Assembly: GCF_014982805.1 (NCBI RefSeq)
Contig: NZ_JADCKC010000004.1
Coordinates: 111,602 to 175,601, forward strand
DNA from: Gemmiger gallinarum
Lineage (GTDB): Bacteria > Bacillota > Clostridia > Oscillospirales > Ruminococcaceae
Length of the DNA stretch: 64,000 nucleotides
Direction of reading: 5' to 3'
In this document: positions 26,097-35,090 of the stretch, one piece after another
Numbering within the stretch: the first letter of the stretch is position 1
Layout: the number at the start of each line of letters is the position of its first letter
The notes under the pieces: model-generated
Told to the model about the DNA's origin: nothing
Database searches by the model: none
Seen by the model: the letters and a program-made list of their open reading frames with translations, nothing else
Made by a program: the position numbers and the translations under genes

Positions 26097-26110
26097 AGCC
26101 GCGTTATAAT
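26082..26110 (+). promoter_or_regulatory. Promoter of the DUF4838/ROK genes
   Basis: TTTACA at 26082-26087 and TATAAT at 26105-26110 are 17 bp apart, about 145 nt upstream of the GTG start. Confidence 0.82.
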
Positions 26111-26255
26111 GTTTCTGCAGAGTGAACTAATATCAGTTTATTTTCAATAATATATTTCTTTTTATGAATTTATGTGACTGCTGCAGCGGCGCCAGATCAT
26201 TTCCCGTCCCGCAGCAGTTCCGCATACATATAATAATGTGTAAGGAGAGTTCGCT

Positions 26256-28145
26256 GTGGTACAGCTACATTTTTCCTGCCCCGGCGGGGACGGTACCCTG
26301 GGCTATGCCCGGGATCAGCTTGCCGCCTACCTGACCCGGATGCTGCCCGACACCGATGCCGCCATCCGGGCAGAGCTCACGGTGGCAGCACCCATGCCCC
26401 TGCCCCGCGGCCGCTGGGACGCCTTTCTGGACGACTGGTACCGCATCCAGGCCGACCCCGGCAGCATCCGCATCCAGGGCAGCAATCCCCGGGCCGTGCT
26501 GCTGGGCGTCTATCGCCTGCTCCATGTTCTGGGCTGCCGCTTTCTCATGCCCGGGACCGATCACGAGACAGTCCCCGTCATTTCCCCGGAGGATCTGTGT
26601 GCGGACCTGACCGAGAGCGCTTCCTGCCGTCATCGGGGCGTCTGCATCGAGGGTGCCGACAGCGTGGAAAATGTGCTGGATTTTATCGACTGGCTGCCCA
26701 AGATCGGCTGCAACAGCTTTTTTGTTCAACACCTGGAGCCGGAAGCCTTCCTGAAAAACTGGTACGACCACAAATACAATCCCCTGCTCGCCCCCCAGGC
26801 TCTGTCCGGGGAGGATTATGCGCGAATGTACCGGGAAATTGACCAAGCCATCGCCCTGCGGGGGCTGCTCCACCATCGGGTGGGCCACGGCTGGACCTGC
26901 AAGGCCATCGGCTTTGAGCACGTCTGCGCCCATCTGCCCGCCCCCACCGACGAACAGCGCCCCCTGCTGGCCGAGGTAAACGGCCGCCGGGAATTCTGGC
27001 AGGGGGTCCCCTCCAACACCAACCTCTGCTATTCCAATGCCACTGCCGCCGATGCTTTTGTCCGGTCGGTGGTGGAATACGCCGCCCGCCATCCCGAGGT
27101 GGATTTCCTCCATGTCTGGCTGGCCGACGAGTACAATAATATCTGTGAGTGCGATACCTGCCGCAAGACCACCCTGTCCGACCAGTACGTGGACCTGCTC
27201 AACCGCATCGACGCCCAGCTGACCGGGCGCGGCCTGCGCACCCGCATCGTGTTTCTTCTGTATCAGGAGCTGCTGTGGCCGCCCACGACGGCCCGCCTGA
27301 ACCATCCCGAGCGGTTCACCCTCATGTTCGCCCCCATCTCCCGTACCTTTGAGAAGTCCTACGCCGACCGCGGTCCCATTCCCGCCATGCCGCCTTTCCG
27401 GCGCAACCATATCACCCTGCCCGCCACTGTGGAGGAGAACATCGCCTTTCTGGAAGCCTGGCAGAAGCAGTGCGGCGTGGATGCCTTCGTCTACGACTAC
27501 CCTCTGGGCCGCGCCCACTACGGTGACCTGGGCTACTGCGCCATTGCCAGAATCATTGCCCGGGACATCCCCGAGCTGCCCGCCCTGAACCTGGACGGCT
27601 ACATCAGCTGCCAGGAACTGCGGGCTGCCCTGCCCAACGCCCTGCCCGGCTATGTCATGGGCCGGATGCTGTGGGACAACACCCTGACCTATGATGCGCT
27701 GCAGGAGGAATATTTCTCCGCCCTGTACGGTTCTCACTGGCAGGAGGCGCGGGACTGCCTGGAGCAGCTTTCCGCCCTGTCCTCCCCCGATTACTTCAAC
27801 GGCATCGGTCCCCGTGTGGACGCCCGGCTGGCCCGCAGGCTGCACAAAGCCGTGGACGCTGCCCATGCCCTCCATGAAACAGCCGTCCGCCGGGCTGCCG
27901 AAACCCGCGGTCTGGCGCAAAATGCCTGGCATTTACTTGACTATCACGCCGGATATTGTAGACTTATATCAGAAGCCCTTGCCGCCCAGGCGGACGGCAG
28001 GCAAGCGGAGGCACAGCAGCAATGGCTGACCGTCATGCAATATATCCGGGAACACGAACTCCAATACCAGCCGTATCTGGACGTTTACCGCGTGCTGGAG
28101 GTCGCCACCAAATACACCGGATTTGCGCTGGATGTGCCGCGATAG
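26256..28145 (+). CDS. DUF4838 glycosidase-like protein
   Basis: The 629-residue protein has an N-terminal alpha/beta domain like those preceding glycosidase barrels (GSIRIQGSNPRAVLLGVYRLL is shared with GH20/GH67-type N domains), then a TIM-barrel-like region with CRHRGVCIEG, HHRVGHGWTC and the DUF4838-type block DEYNNICECDTCRKTTLSDQY. The Asp-Glu in WLADEYNN is a candidate catalytic acid. There is no signal peptide, so it should act in the cytosol on sugars imported by the divergent ABC system. The start is GTG at 26256 behind AAGGAGAG. Substrate unknown. Confidence 0.8.
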   Translation: MVQLHFSCPGGDGTLGYARDQLAAYLTRMLPDTDAAIRAELTVAAPMPLPRGRWDAFLDDWYRIQADPGSIRIQGSNPRAVLLGVYRLLHVLGCRFLMPGTDHETVPVISPEDLCADLTESASCRHRGVCIEGADSVENVLDFIDWLPKIGCNSFFVQHLEPEAFLKNWYDHKYNPLLAPQALSGEDYARMYREIDQAIALRGLLHHRVGHGWTCKAIGFEHVCAHLPAPTDEQRPLLAEVNGRREFWQGVPSNTNLCYSNATAADAFVRSVVEYAARHPEVDFLHVWLADEYNNICECDTCRKTTLSDQYVDLLNRIDAQLTGRGLRTRIVFLLYQELLWPPTTARLNHPERFTLMFAPISRTFEKSYADRGPIPAMPPFRRNHITLPATVEENIAFLEAWQKQCGVDAFVYDYPLGRAHYGDLGYCAIARIIARDIPELPALNLDGYISCQELRAALPNALPGYVMGRMLWDNTLTYDALQEEYFSALYGSHWQEARDCLEQLSALSSPDYFNGIGPRVDARLARRLHKAVDAAHALHETAVRRAAETRGLAQNAWHLLDYHAGYCRLISEALAAQADGRQAEAQQQWLTVMQYIREHELQYQPYLDVYRVLEVATKYTGFALDVPR

Positions 28146-28161
28146 AAAGGATCTGGCATTC

Positions 28162-29364
28162 ATGCGCATGAAGTCATGGGAAACCGAGAAGCAGCTTTCC
28201 AACCACGCCCGGGTGCTGCGGTATATCTTCCGCAACCAGCCGGTCTCCCGGTCGGAGATCGGCGAGGACCTGAGCCTGCCCCGGTCCATGGTCACGGGTA
28301 TTACCACCACCCTGGTGGATCAGGGCATCGTGCGGGAGCTGGGCAAGGCCGAGACCGCCGAGGACGGGGCTCTGGGCCGCCGCCGGCTGCTCATCGGCAT
28401 TTGTCCCGAGGCCCGGTACGCGGTGGGAGTAGAGATCGCTCTGCGGCATTTCCGCTTCTGCCTGACCGATCTGGCCGGCAATGTCATTGACAGACTGTGC
28501 TACGCCCCCGACGCCGAACAGATCGCTCAGGTCAACCGCGCCATCTGTGACGGCGTACACCAGCTGCTGGCCCGCAATCCCGGCCCGGCGGAACAGGTGA
28601 TCGGCGTGGGCGTCGCCCTGCCCGGGCACCTCAACCTCCAAAGCGGCGGAATGGTTTCTCACTCCACCCTGTGGTCGGGCTTCAATGCCCATGCTCTGGC
28701 CCAGGCGCTGGACTGCCGCGTCACCGCCGAGAACAACGTCCGTTCCATGGCCTATGAACGCTATCTTTTTGATATTGAATCCTGTCCCGAAAACTTTGCT
28801 TTCCTGCATGTCGGCCCGGGCATCGTCTGCGCCGACTTCAAGGGCGGCGTGCTGAACAGCGGCGGATACATTTCCGGCGAGATCGGCCATACCATCTCCA
28901 ACCCCGACGGCCAGCGCTGCGAGTGCGGCAAGACCGGCTGCCTGCAGACCTATGCCAGCGAGAGCTGGATCCTGAAAAAAGCCCGGCTCATCCATGCCTC
29001 GGCCCCCCGGTCGGCGTTGCGCAGCCTGGCTGCCGACCCCGGCGACATCACCCTGGATACTGTCCTTACCGCCTACAAACTGGGAGATGAGCTGGTCATC
29101 CGGGAGATTCGGGACGCCGTGCGGTATCTGGCCATCGCCGCCGCCAACCTTGCCATTATCATGGGTACCGAAAAGCTGTACCTGCACAGCCGCATGTTCC
29201 AGAACAGCATCCTGAAAGACGAGCTGAAAGCCAGCATCGAGTCCCAGCTCACCTTTGTGGACAAAAAGGGCTCAGAAAACGTCGAGATCCTGGAATTTCA
29301 GCCCGAACGTGCCGCCATCGGCGCCGCCGCCCTGGCCATCGACCGGCTGTTCATCGGCAAATAA
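28162..29364 (+). CDS. ROK-family transcriptional regulator
   Basis: The 400-residue protein has an N-terminal winged helix (about 10-70, RSEIGEDLSLPRSMVTGITTTL) followed by a ROK sugar-binding/kinase-fold domain (GVEIALRHF, GVGVALPGH, AENNVRSMA) and the ROK zinc motif CECGKTGCLQTYAS near 255-268. The DNA-binding domain marks it as a NagC/XylR-type repressor. It follows the DUF4838 gene by 16 bp behind AAAGGATC. It probably controls this gene and the divergent importer in response to their sugar. Starts at 28162 and 28168 are both possible. Confidence 0.92.
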   Translation: MRMKSWETEKQLSNHARVLRYIFRNQPVSRSEIGEDLSLPRSMVTGITTTLVDQGIVRELGKAETAEDGALGRRRLLIGICPEARYAVGVEIALRHFRFCLTDLAGNVIDRLCYAPDAEQIAQVNRAICDGVHQLLARNPGPAEQVIGVGVALPGHLNLQSGGMVSHSTLWSGFNAHALAQALDCRVTAENNVRSMAYERYLFDIESCPENFAFLHVGPGIVCADFKGGVLNSGGYISGEIGHTISNPDGQRCECGKTGCLQTYASESWILKKARLIHASAPRSALRSLAADPGDITLDTVLTAYKLGDELVIREIRDAVRYLAIAAANLAIIMGTEKLYLHSRMFQNSILKDELKASIESQLTFVDKKGSENVEILEFQPERAAIGAAALAIDRLFIGK

Positions 29365-29450
29365 GCCTGCTCCGAACCATCTTTCCGCTCCGTCTGGAGG
29401 CTCTGTGTTTTCCACCAGTATGGTGTTTCTTCCTTTTGCCGTTTCCAACG

Positions 29451-29489
29451 CAAACACCCCCGCGGGCTTCTGTCCTGCGGGGGTGTTTG
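29451..29489 (+). terminator. Terminator after the ROK gene
   Basis: CAAACACCCCCGC pairs perfectly with GCGGGGGTGTTTG (loop 13 nt), followed by TGTTCGG. A second perfect 13-bp hairpin (AGAGGGGACCGGC with GCCGGTCCCCTCT) at 29562-29593 lies between the convergent genes and may serve both strands. Confidence 0.7.
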
Positions 29490-29638
29490 TGTTCGGCAGC
29501 TGCCCGGCCCGGCTTTTGGGGGCCGGGCAGCCGGCGGAAATGATCTCTTGCCTGAACGCGCAGAGGGGACCGGCCTTCCGGCCGGTCCCCTCTGTGTGTT
29601 ATATGGAAGAAGAAGATATCTTTGTAACTGGCGCCCGA

Positions 29639-32602
29639 TTATTCTGTATCCGGCTTTTGCCTGCGGCTGCGCACCAGCATGACGACGCTGCCCGCGGTCA
29701 ATACCGCCATCACGCCGGTAATGACATACAGAGTCATCTGCCACCAGGGCGTGATGGGCCGCACCGTTGCATTGCCGATATTCATGGCCTGGCTGTGGGT
29801 GACGGAATAGGCAATATTCTTGACGGCACGCTGCACGGCATTGACAATGGCCGGGTCATTTTCCAGCCCGTCCAGGGTCGCCATGCCCATGCTGTAGCCA
29901 TCCCACAGATCCTGTCCGGCCAGAACGCCCAGCCGGTAATCCATGAAGCTGGCCATGACCGAGCAGTCCGTAATGGCTGCGCCGTCCATTCCCCATTCAT
30001 CCCGCAGAATTCCGGTCATCAGGCCGTGGTGGGCGCCGCTCCAGACAACGCCGATCCGGTTGAAGGAGCTCATGACCCCCATGCCGCCGCCCTTGGCGAC
30101 GCTTCCCTCAAAGCCTTCCAGGTACAGTTCCCGGATCGCCTGCTCGTTGGACCAGGTGGAGATGCCGTACCGGCCTTCCTCCTGATCGTTCAGGGCGAAG
30201 TGCTTGGTAAAGACATAGACGCCGCGGTCCTGAATCGCTGCAACCTCCACAGCGGCGATCTGCCCGGAAAGCCAGCCGTCCTCGGAATAATATTCAAAGT
30301 TTCGGCCGCAGTAGGGGGTACGGTGAATGTTGGCGCCGGGGCCGTAGATGCCCGCATAGACGGTGCCGGTATCGGAGGGTGCATGCAGGAAATCCTCACC
30401 GATGCACTTGCCGATGTTCTCAATAATCTCCAGGTTGAAGGTGGCGGCCATGACATCTTCGGACGTGTAGGCCATGGCGCTGGACCCGCCCATCAGGCTC
30501 TTGGTAAAGCCCTGGGGTCCGTTTTCGTCCAGGGTGCCGGGCAAACCGATGGAGGGCACCGGCTGGGTCAGATGGAAGCCGTTATAGATGACATTGGTCA
30601 TCTCACTGTAAGGGATCTGTTTGATCAGGTCGGACCATGCGGGGTCATCCGCGTCAGCCTCGGCGAAATCGTTGGCGGACAGATCTCCGGCCACTCCCAT
30701 TTCCGGCATAGTGGCGTCGGGATAGTACATTTCCTTGTACCGCTCCACCAGAGCGGCGCGGTCCGCCTCGTCATGGGACAGACCGTCCGCCCACATCTGC
30801 TCCGTAATGCGCAGTGAAACGGGGCCGGCGGGGAAGGTGCCCTGCCAGTCGCTGCGGGACAGATAGGTGATCTGCTGATCCTCGGCCCCTTCATACTTGT
30901 TCAGGTCGGCATTGTCAAACAGATTGGTGATTGCGTTGCCGGTAACGCCGGACACCGCGTAGGTGGTCTTGTCAAAGGTGGGGTTGTTCCACTTGACGGC
31001 CAGGCTGGCGTCGCCGGTGCCGCTCATGCGGGCAGCATCGGCGCCCTTGGCAGCCAGAATGTTGTTGACGGCGTTGTGGGCGTCGGTACCCACGGTAAAG
31101 TAGTAGTCGCCGTCCTCCAGAATGTAGGTCTTGGCGTTGTTGGCGTCGTAGGAGGTCAGGTCTTCCTTGTCCACCGTGATGGTGTAATGCTCGGTGGCGC
31201 CTGCCGCGATCATCTTTTTGTCAAAGCCGCACAGTTCCACGGCGGCTTTTTCCACGCCGTTCTCCATGTCGTACTGGGTATAGGGACTCTGGAAGTAGAT
31301 CTGCACCGTGTGTTTGCCGTCCACCGAGCCGGTGTTGGTCACATCCACGCCCACTTCAAAGGTATCGCCCCGATCCTCCACCGTAAAGTTGGAGTAGGCA
31401 AACGTGGTATAGCTGAGGCCGTAGCCAAAGGGGAAGGCCACATCGGCGGCATAGTCGTAGTCGCCGGCATTGCCGCGGTTGAGCACATAATCCTCGTAGC
31501 GGGTCTCGTAGTAGCGATAGCCCACATAAATGCCTTCCTGATAAACAACGTAATCCTCATTGCACTTGACAACGCCGGGATCTGTGTTGTTCTGGGCCGT
31601 AGCCACCTCATAATCGGCGCCGTTGGTGTAGTTGAAAGCGCCGAAATTCTGCATGGCGGGGGAGGAATGGTTATCCTTGAGGAAGGTATCCACAATGCGG
31701 CCGGAGGGGTTGACGTTGCCGGCCAGAATATCCGCCACACCGTTGATGCCGGTCATGCCCACGTCGCCGATCCACAGCACCGCGTCCACACCATAGCTGT
31801 CCAAAAAGTCCAGCTGCAGTGCATTGGAAGAGTTGAGCAGCACCACGATCTTTTTGAAAACGCCCTGTTCTTTCAGCTGCTGCAGGTTGGTGAACATGTC
31901 GATTTCTTCCCGGCAAAGACGCAGGTAGTCGCCGTCGGTCATGTAGTCTTCCAGTTCCGGCAGACCGCTGGGCAGGTCGGCGCCCTCGCCGCCGGAGCGG
32001 GCCAGCACCACCAGAGCCACGTCGCCGTACTCCGGCCAGGTGTTCTGCAGTTCCTCGGTATATTCAGACCAGGGTACTTCATTGATCCGGTACTGGGACT
32101 GGCTGCCGCCGGTGGTGTCGGCGTTGACGCGGGTGTACCCGCAGTTTGCGTAAAAATCCCACTGCTGGGGATTGACGCTGCCCTCGCCGAAGGCTTCCTC
32201 CAGGGCGTCTTTCAGGGTGACGGCATCCTCGGCGGAAACCTGACCGGAACCCGTGCCGCCGTACAGCAGGTTATAGCTGGACTGGGAAAAGGTGGTAAAC
32301 CTGGTGCCCTGTGCCAGCGGCAGGGTGCTGTCATTGTTCACAAGCAGGGTCGCGCCCTCCGCCTCAATGCTCTCGCACAGTTCTTTTTCAAAGGCCACAA
32401 GTTCCTCTTCGCTGTCGTAGTTGCTGGTAAAATGCACCGTGGCTTCCGGATCAGGGATGACTTCCTGCGTTTTTGCATTCAGGGCCACGCTGATGACGGA
32501 GGAAAACTGACTGGTAATGGGAATTGCCGCAATGCATACCGCCAGCACAACCGCCGTAATCGCTGTAAGCGCGATCCAGGGCTTGCTCGCTTTCTTTTTC
32601 AT
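29639..32602 (-). CDS. Membrane-anchored GH3 beta-glucosidase-like enzyme, inverted domain order
   Basis: The 987-residue protein has a hydrophobic helix near residues 11-30, then the GH3 C-terminal domain (LLVNNDSTLPL near 85, ARSGGEGAD near 213, WIGDVGMTG-INGVADILAG), a fibronectin-III-like domain (about 395-480), and only then the GH3 N-terminal barrel (RTPYCGRNFEYYSEDG, TKHFALND, MSSFNRIG, GILRDEWGMDGAAITD with the likely nucleophile Asp near 876). A second helix lies near 955-977. This permuted order is known in a minority of GH3 enzymes. With both ends membrane-associated it should act at the cell surface. AAAGGAG precedes the ATG. A LytTR-like site lies upstream. Confidence 0.9.
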   Translation of the reverse strand: MKKKASKPWIALTAITAVVLAVCIAAIPITSQFSSVISVALNAKTQEVIPDPEATVHFTSNYDSEEELVAFEKELCESIEAEGATLLVNNDSTLPLAQGTRFTTFSQSSYNLLYGGTGSGQVSAEDAVTLKDALEEAFGEGSVNPQQWDFYANCGYTRVNADTTGGSQSQYRINEVPWSEYTEELQNTWPEYGDVALVVLARSGGEGADLPSGLPELEDYMTDGDYLRLCREEIDMFTNLQQLKEQGVFKKIVVLLNSSNALQLDFLDSYGVDAVLWIGDVGMTGINGVADILAGNVNPSGRIVDTFLKDNHSSPAMQNFGAFNYTNGADYEVATAQNNTDPGVVKCNEDYVVYQEGIYVGYRYYETRYEDYVLNRGNAGDYDYAADVAFPFGYGLSYTTFAYSNFTVEDRGDTFEVGVDVTNTGSVDGKHTVQIYFQSPYTQYDMENGVEKAAVELCGFDKKMIAAGATEHYTITVDKEDLTSYDANNAKTYILEDGDYYFTVGTDAHNAVNNILAAKGADAARMSGTGDASLAVKWNNPTFDKTTYAVSGVTGNAITNLFDNADLNKYEGAEDQQITYLSRSDWQGTFPAGPVSLRITEQMWADGLSHDEADRAALVERYKEMYYPDATMPEMGVAGDLSANDFAEADADDPAWSDLIKQIPYSEMTNVIYNGFHLTQPVPSIGLPGTLDENGPQGFTKSLMGGSSAMAYTSEDVMAATFNLEIIENIGKCIGEDFLHAPSDTGTVYAGIYGPGANIHRTPYCGRNFEYYSEDGWLSGQIAAVEVAAIQDRGVYVFTKHFALNDQEEGRYGISTWSNEQAIRELYLEGFEGSVAKGGGMGVMSSFNRIGVVWSGAHHGLMTGILRDEWGMDGAAITDCSVMASFMDYRLGVLAGQDLWDGYSMGMATLDGLENDPAIVNAVQRAVKNIAYSVTHSQAMNIGNATVRPITPWWQMTLYVITGVMAVLTAGSVVMLVRSRRQKPDTE

Positions 32603-32665
32603 GTGGAATGCTCCTTTCTCTTTTTCACGGCTGCCTGCCGGCGGGGCGGCCGTGCTCTTGCCTTC

Positions 32666-32734
32666 ATTATGGCGGCCTTCCCGTTGTTTTTACAATAGAT
32701 GGCGCACAACCTTGGCTGTGGACAGCACAACCTT
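32666..32734 (-). promoter_or_regulatory. GH3 promoter with tandem LytTR-type site
   Basis: On the minus strand AAGGTTGTG occurs at 32726-32734 and 32705-32713, two direct repeats separated by 12 bp (21-bp period), which is the geometry of LytTR-domain sites. They end just upstream of a weak -35 (TGTAAA, 32689-32694) placed 17 bp from CATAAT (32666-32671). The adjacent divergent LytTR regulator is the natural binder. Repeat, spacing and promoter position are seen; binding is inferred. Confidence 0.7.
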
Positions 32735-32819
32735 AAATGCACAGCATTTTTCCTCTTCCTTGGCTTGTTTTGTGGATATCACTATATTTTTAAGATAGAA
32801 AACGCGGAGGAGGGACATC

Positions 32820-33533
32820 ATGCTCGGGATCGCTATTGTGGAGGATGACCGTGACCATGCTGTGCTGCTGGAATCTTTCATCCGGCAATACGCCGCCGAA
32901 CGCTGCATCCCGGTATCGGTGCGGCTGTTCCATGACGCGGTGACGTTTTTGGATCAGTATGCGGCAGAATATCAGATCGTGTTTATGGACATCATGATGC
33001 CCATGATGGACGGCATGCAGGCGGCCCGTCTGTTGCGGCAGAAGGACGACCTGGTGGTGCTGGTGTTTGTAACCACCATGCGTCAGTATGCCGTCCAGGG
33101 GTATGAGGTGGACGCCTGTGATTTTCTGGTCAAGCCGGTCACCTACCCGGAATTTGCTCTGAAATTCACCCGCATTTTGAGCAAGGTTCCCACTCAGGTT
33201 CCCGGCAGCGAGGTTTTTCTGAAGACGGAAAACAGCTTTGTCCGCCTGCCCAGCCGGGACATCCTGTATGTGGAAGTCAAGGGCCACCACTGCATCTACC
33301 ATACCGTCGGCGGAGATTACCGCCGCTATCAGACCATGAAAAGCGCCGAAGCCGCCTTGCCCGCCGACAGCTTTGCCCGCTGCAACAACTATCTGCTGGT
33401 CAATCTGGCACACGTGTCCCGCATGGATGGCATGGAGGTATGGGTAGGCACCGTGACTCTGCCGGTAAGCTATCCCCGGCGCAAGGCGTTTGCCGATGCG
33501 GTGGCCAGATACATGGAGCGTCAGAACCAATGA
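32820..33533 (+). CDS. LytTR-family response regulator
   Basis: The 237-residue protein has a receiver domain (VEDDRDH near 7-13, phospho-acceptor Asp in IVFMDIMMPMMDG near 59, Lys in FLVKPV near 104) and a C-terminal LytTR DNA-binding domain (about 133-235, with FVRLPSRDILYVEVKGHH and FARCNNYLLVNLAHV). Such regulators bind two 9-bp direct repeats about 21 bp apart, like the pair found upstream of the divergent GH3 gene. The stop overlaps the kinase ATG (ATGA), indicating coupling. GGAGGAGGGACATC precedes the ATG. Confidence 0.93.
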   Translation: MLGIAIVEDDRDHAVLLESFIRQYAAERCIPVSVRLFHDAVTFLDQYAAEYQIVFMDIMMPMMDGMQAARLLRQKDDLVVLVFVTTMRQYAVQGYEVDACDFLVKPVTYPEFALKFTRILSKVPTQVPGSEVFLKTENSFVRLPSRDILYVEVKGHHCIYHTVGGDYRRYQTMKSAEAALPADSFARCNNYLLVNLAHVSRMDGMEVWVGTVTLPVSYPRRKAFADAVARYMERQNQ

Positions 33534-34945
33534 TCGAGAATATCTATCTGTGGCTGGGTGTCTACACGTTCCAGGCCTACAACCTTATACTGACCTATCT
33601 GCAGTGCTTTGTCTGTCTGGCCTTTTTTGCCCGGCGGATGGAGCGCCGCAGTCATTTTGTACTGCGGACGGCAGGCGCTTTGGCGGCAGGCGTTCTGCTT
33701 TGTGTCCCCCTGATCGTTCTGTACACCCATCTGAACACTCTGCCGGCACGGGTATTCTGTTATCTGACGGTCAGCCTGCTGAATTTTCTGGCACTGGCTT
33801 TCTGCTGGAAGGACAATGTGGAGGAGCTTCTGCTCACCTTCTGTTCCGGCACCGCCGCCTACCAGCTGACAAACAAGCTCTATCCTCTGCTGCAGCTGCT
33901 GCGGGGATTTAATGATCTGGAGACCATCTCACTGTTTCACGCCGGTTTTATCCAGTGGTGGGACTGGGCACTCTATTTTGCCTTTTACCTTGCCTGTTAC
34001 TGGGCCCTGTCACAGATTTTCCGTCCCAGGACCAGGCTGTACCGCAGCCGGCGCACGGCCCGGAGCGTGGGCGTGCTTTCCTGCTTCACCATCCTGGTGG
34101 TGAACGTACTGATCTGCATTTCCCGTACCTATGAGGCGGAAAGCCTTGCCCTCAATCTGATCGTGAAAATTTTCTGCATCCTGTTCGGCATTGAGACGCT
34201 GTTCGCCTGCACCCACATTTTTTCTCTCAATGAGCGGGATCATCAGATCGATGTGCTGCACCAGCTGTGGCGGCAGGACAAGGCGCAGTTTGAGTCTGTC
34301 AAGGCCAACATGGACGTGATCAATATGAAGTGCCATGACCTGAAGCACATCCTGGGCAAAATCGCGGGCAAGCTCACCACCGAGGAAACCGATTCTCTGC
34401 GCACGGCCATTGAATTTTACGATTCCAACATCAAGACCGGAAACGAGGTGCTGGACGTGGTCCTGTGTGAAAAGGCCATGGCCTGCCAGCGGGACAGCAT
34501 CCGTTTTTCCTGCATGGCAGACGGCACCCGGCTGGATTTCCTCACGCCGGTGCAGACGTATACCCTGTTCGGCAATATCATCGACAACGCCATAGAAGCG
34601 GTGCGCCGCCTGCCCGACCCGGAACTGCGGGTCATTTCCCTGATATGCCGGGCAGAGGGGACCCGTCTGATGATCGAGGAATCCAACTACTTTACCGGTG
34701 ACCTGAATTTGAACGGAGATCTGCCGGCAACCGCAAAGGACGATATCTCCCGCCACGGCTACGGTACCCGCAGCATCCAGTACATTGCCCGGCAGTACGG
34801 CGGCGATATGCACATTGAGCTGAGCGGCAACATGTTCTTTTTGAAAGTCTGGTTTCCGCTTTCTGCAGCGGTCTCCGCGTCAGGCGGGCAAGCATGCGTT
34901 TTTCGCCAGGTCAAAGACGTTCCTTCTTTCCCGGGCCGCATCTGA
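33530..34945 (+). CDS. AgrC-like GHKL sensor histidine kinase
   Basis: The 471-residue protein has six or so membrane helices in residues 10-235, a coiled linker, the H box KCHDLKHILGKI (His near 266) and a GHKL ATPase domain with NIIDNAIEA. This is the architecture of AgrC/ComD peptide-sensing kinases. It is coupled to the LytTR regulator by an ATGA overlap. I found no AgrD-like peptide or AgrB protease gene nearby, so the signal is unknown; the GH3 enzyme next door is the likely output. Confidence 0.9.
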   Translation: MIENIYLWLGVYTFQAYNLILTYLQCFVCLAFFARRMERRSHFVLRTAGALAAGVLLCVPLIVLYTHLNTLPARVFCYLTVSLLNFLALAFCWKDNVEELLLTFCSGTAAYQLTNKLYPLLQLLRGFNDLETISLFHAGFIQWWDWALYFAFYLACYWALSQIFRPRTRLYRSRRTARSVGVLSCFTILVVNVLICISRTYEAESLALNLIVKIFCILFGIETLFACTHIFSLNERDHQIDVLHQLWRQDKAQFESVKANMDVINMKCHDLKHILGKIAGKLTTEETDSLRTAIEFYDSNIKTGNEVLDVVLCEKAMACQRDSIRFSCMADGTRLDFLTPVQTYTLFGNIIDNAIEAVRRLPDPELRVISLICRAEGTRLMIEESNYFTGDLNLNGDLPATAKDDISRHGYGTRSIQYIARQYGGDMHIELSGNMFFLKVWFPLSAAVSASGGQACVFRQVKDVPSFPGRI

Positions 34946-35019
34946 CCTTTCCCCCTCACGGCGACCTCTCCCTGCCCGGGCGCTCCTGACCCTGCTTTCC
35001 AGAAGAAACCATCCAAACA

Positions 35020-35054
35020 AAAAATACCGCAACAGCCGTTGCGGTATTTTTTGT
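35020..35054. terminator. Bidirectional terminator with cassette-like hairpin
   Basis: AAAAATACCGCAAC and GTTGCGGTATTTTT pair across a GCC-centred loop, with T-rich ends on both strands. It serves the two-component genes and the convergent GH13 remnant. The stem is nearly identical to those ending the recombinase cassettes at about 36927 and 45287. Confidence 0.85.
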
Positions 35055-35090
35055 GCAGGCGGAAAAGGCGCCCGGCCTTTCCCCTCTCTT

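Noticed and set aside
32603..35090. Search for an AgrD-type peptide or AgrB-like protease near the LytTR/AgrC genes
   Set aside because: Neither intergenic region holds a short ORF with an AgrD-like motif or a ribosome site, so no autoinducer gene is claimed.
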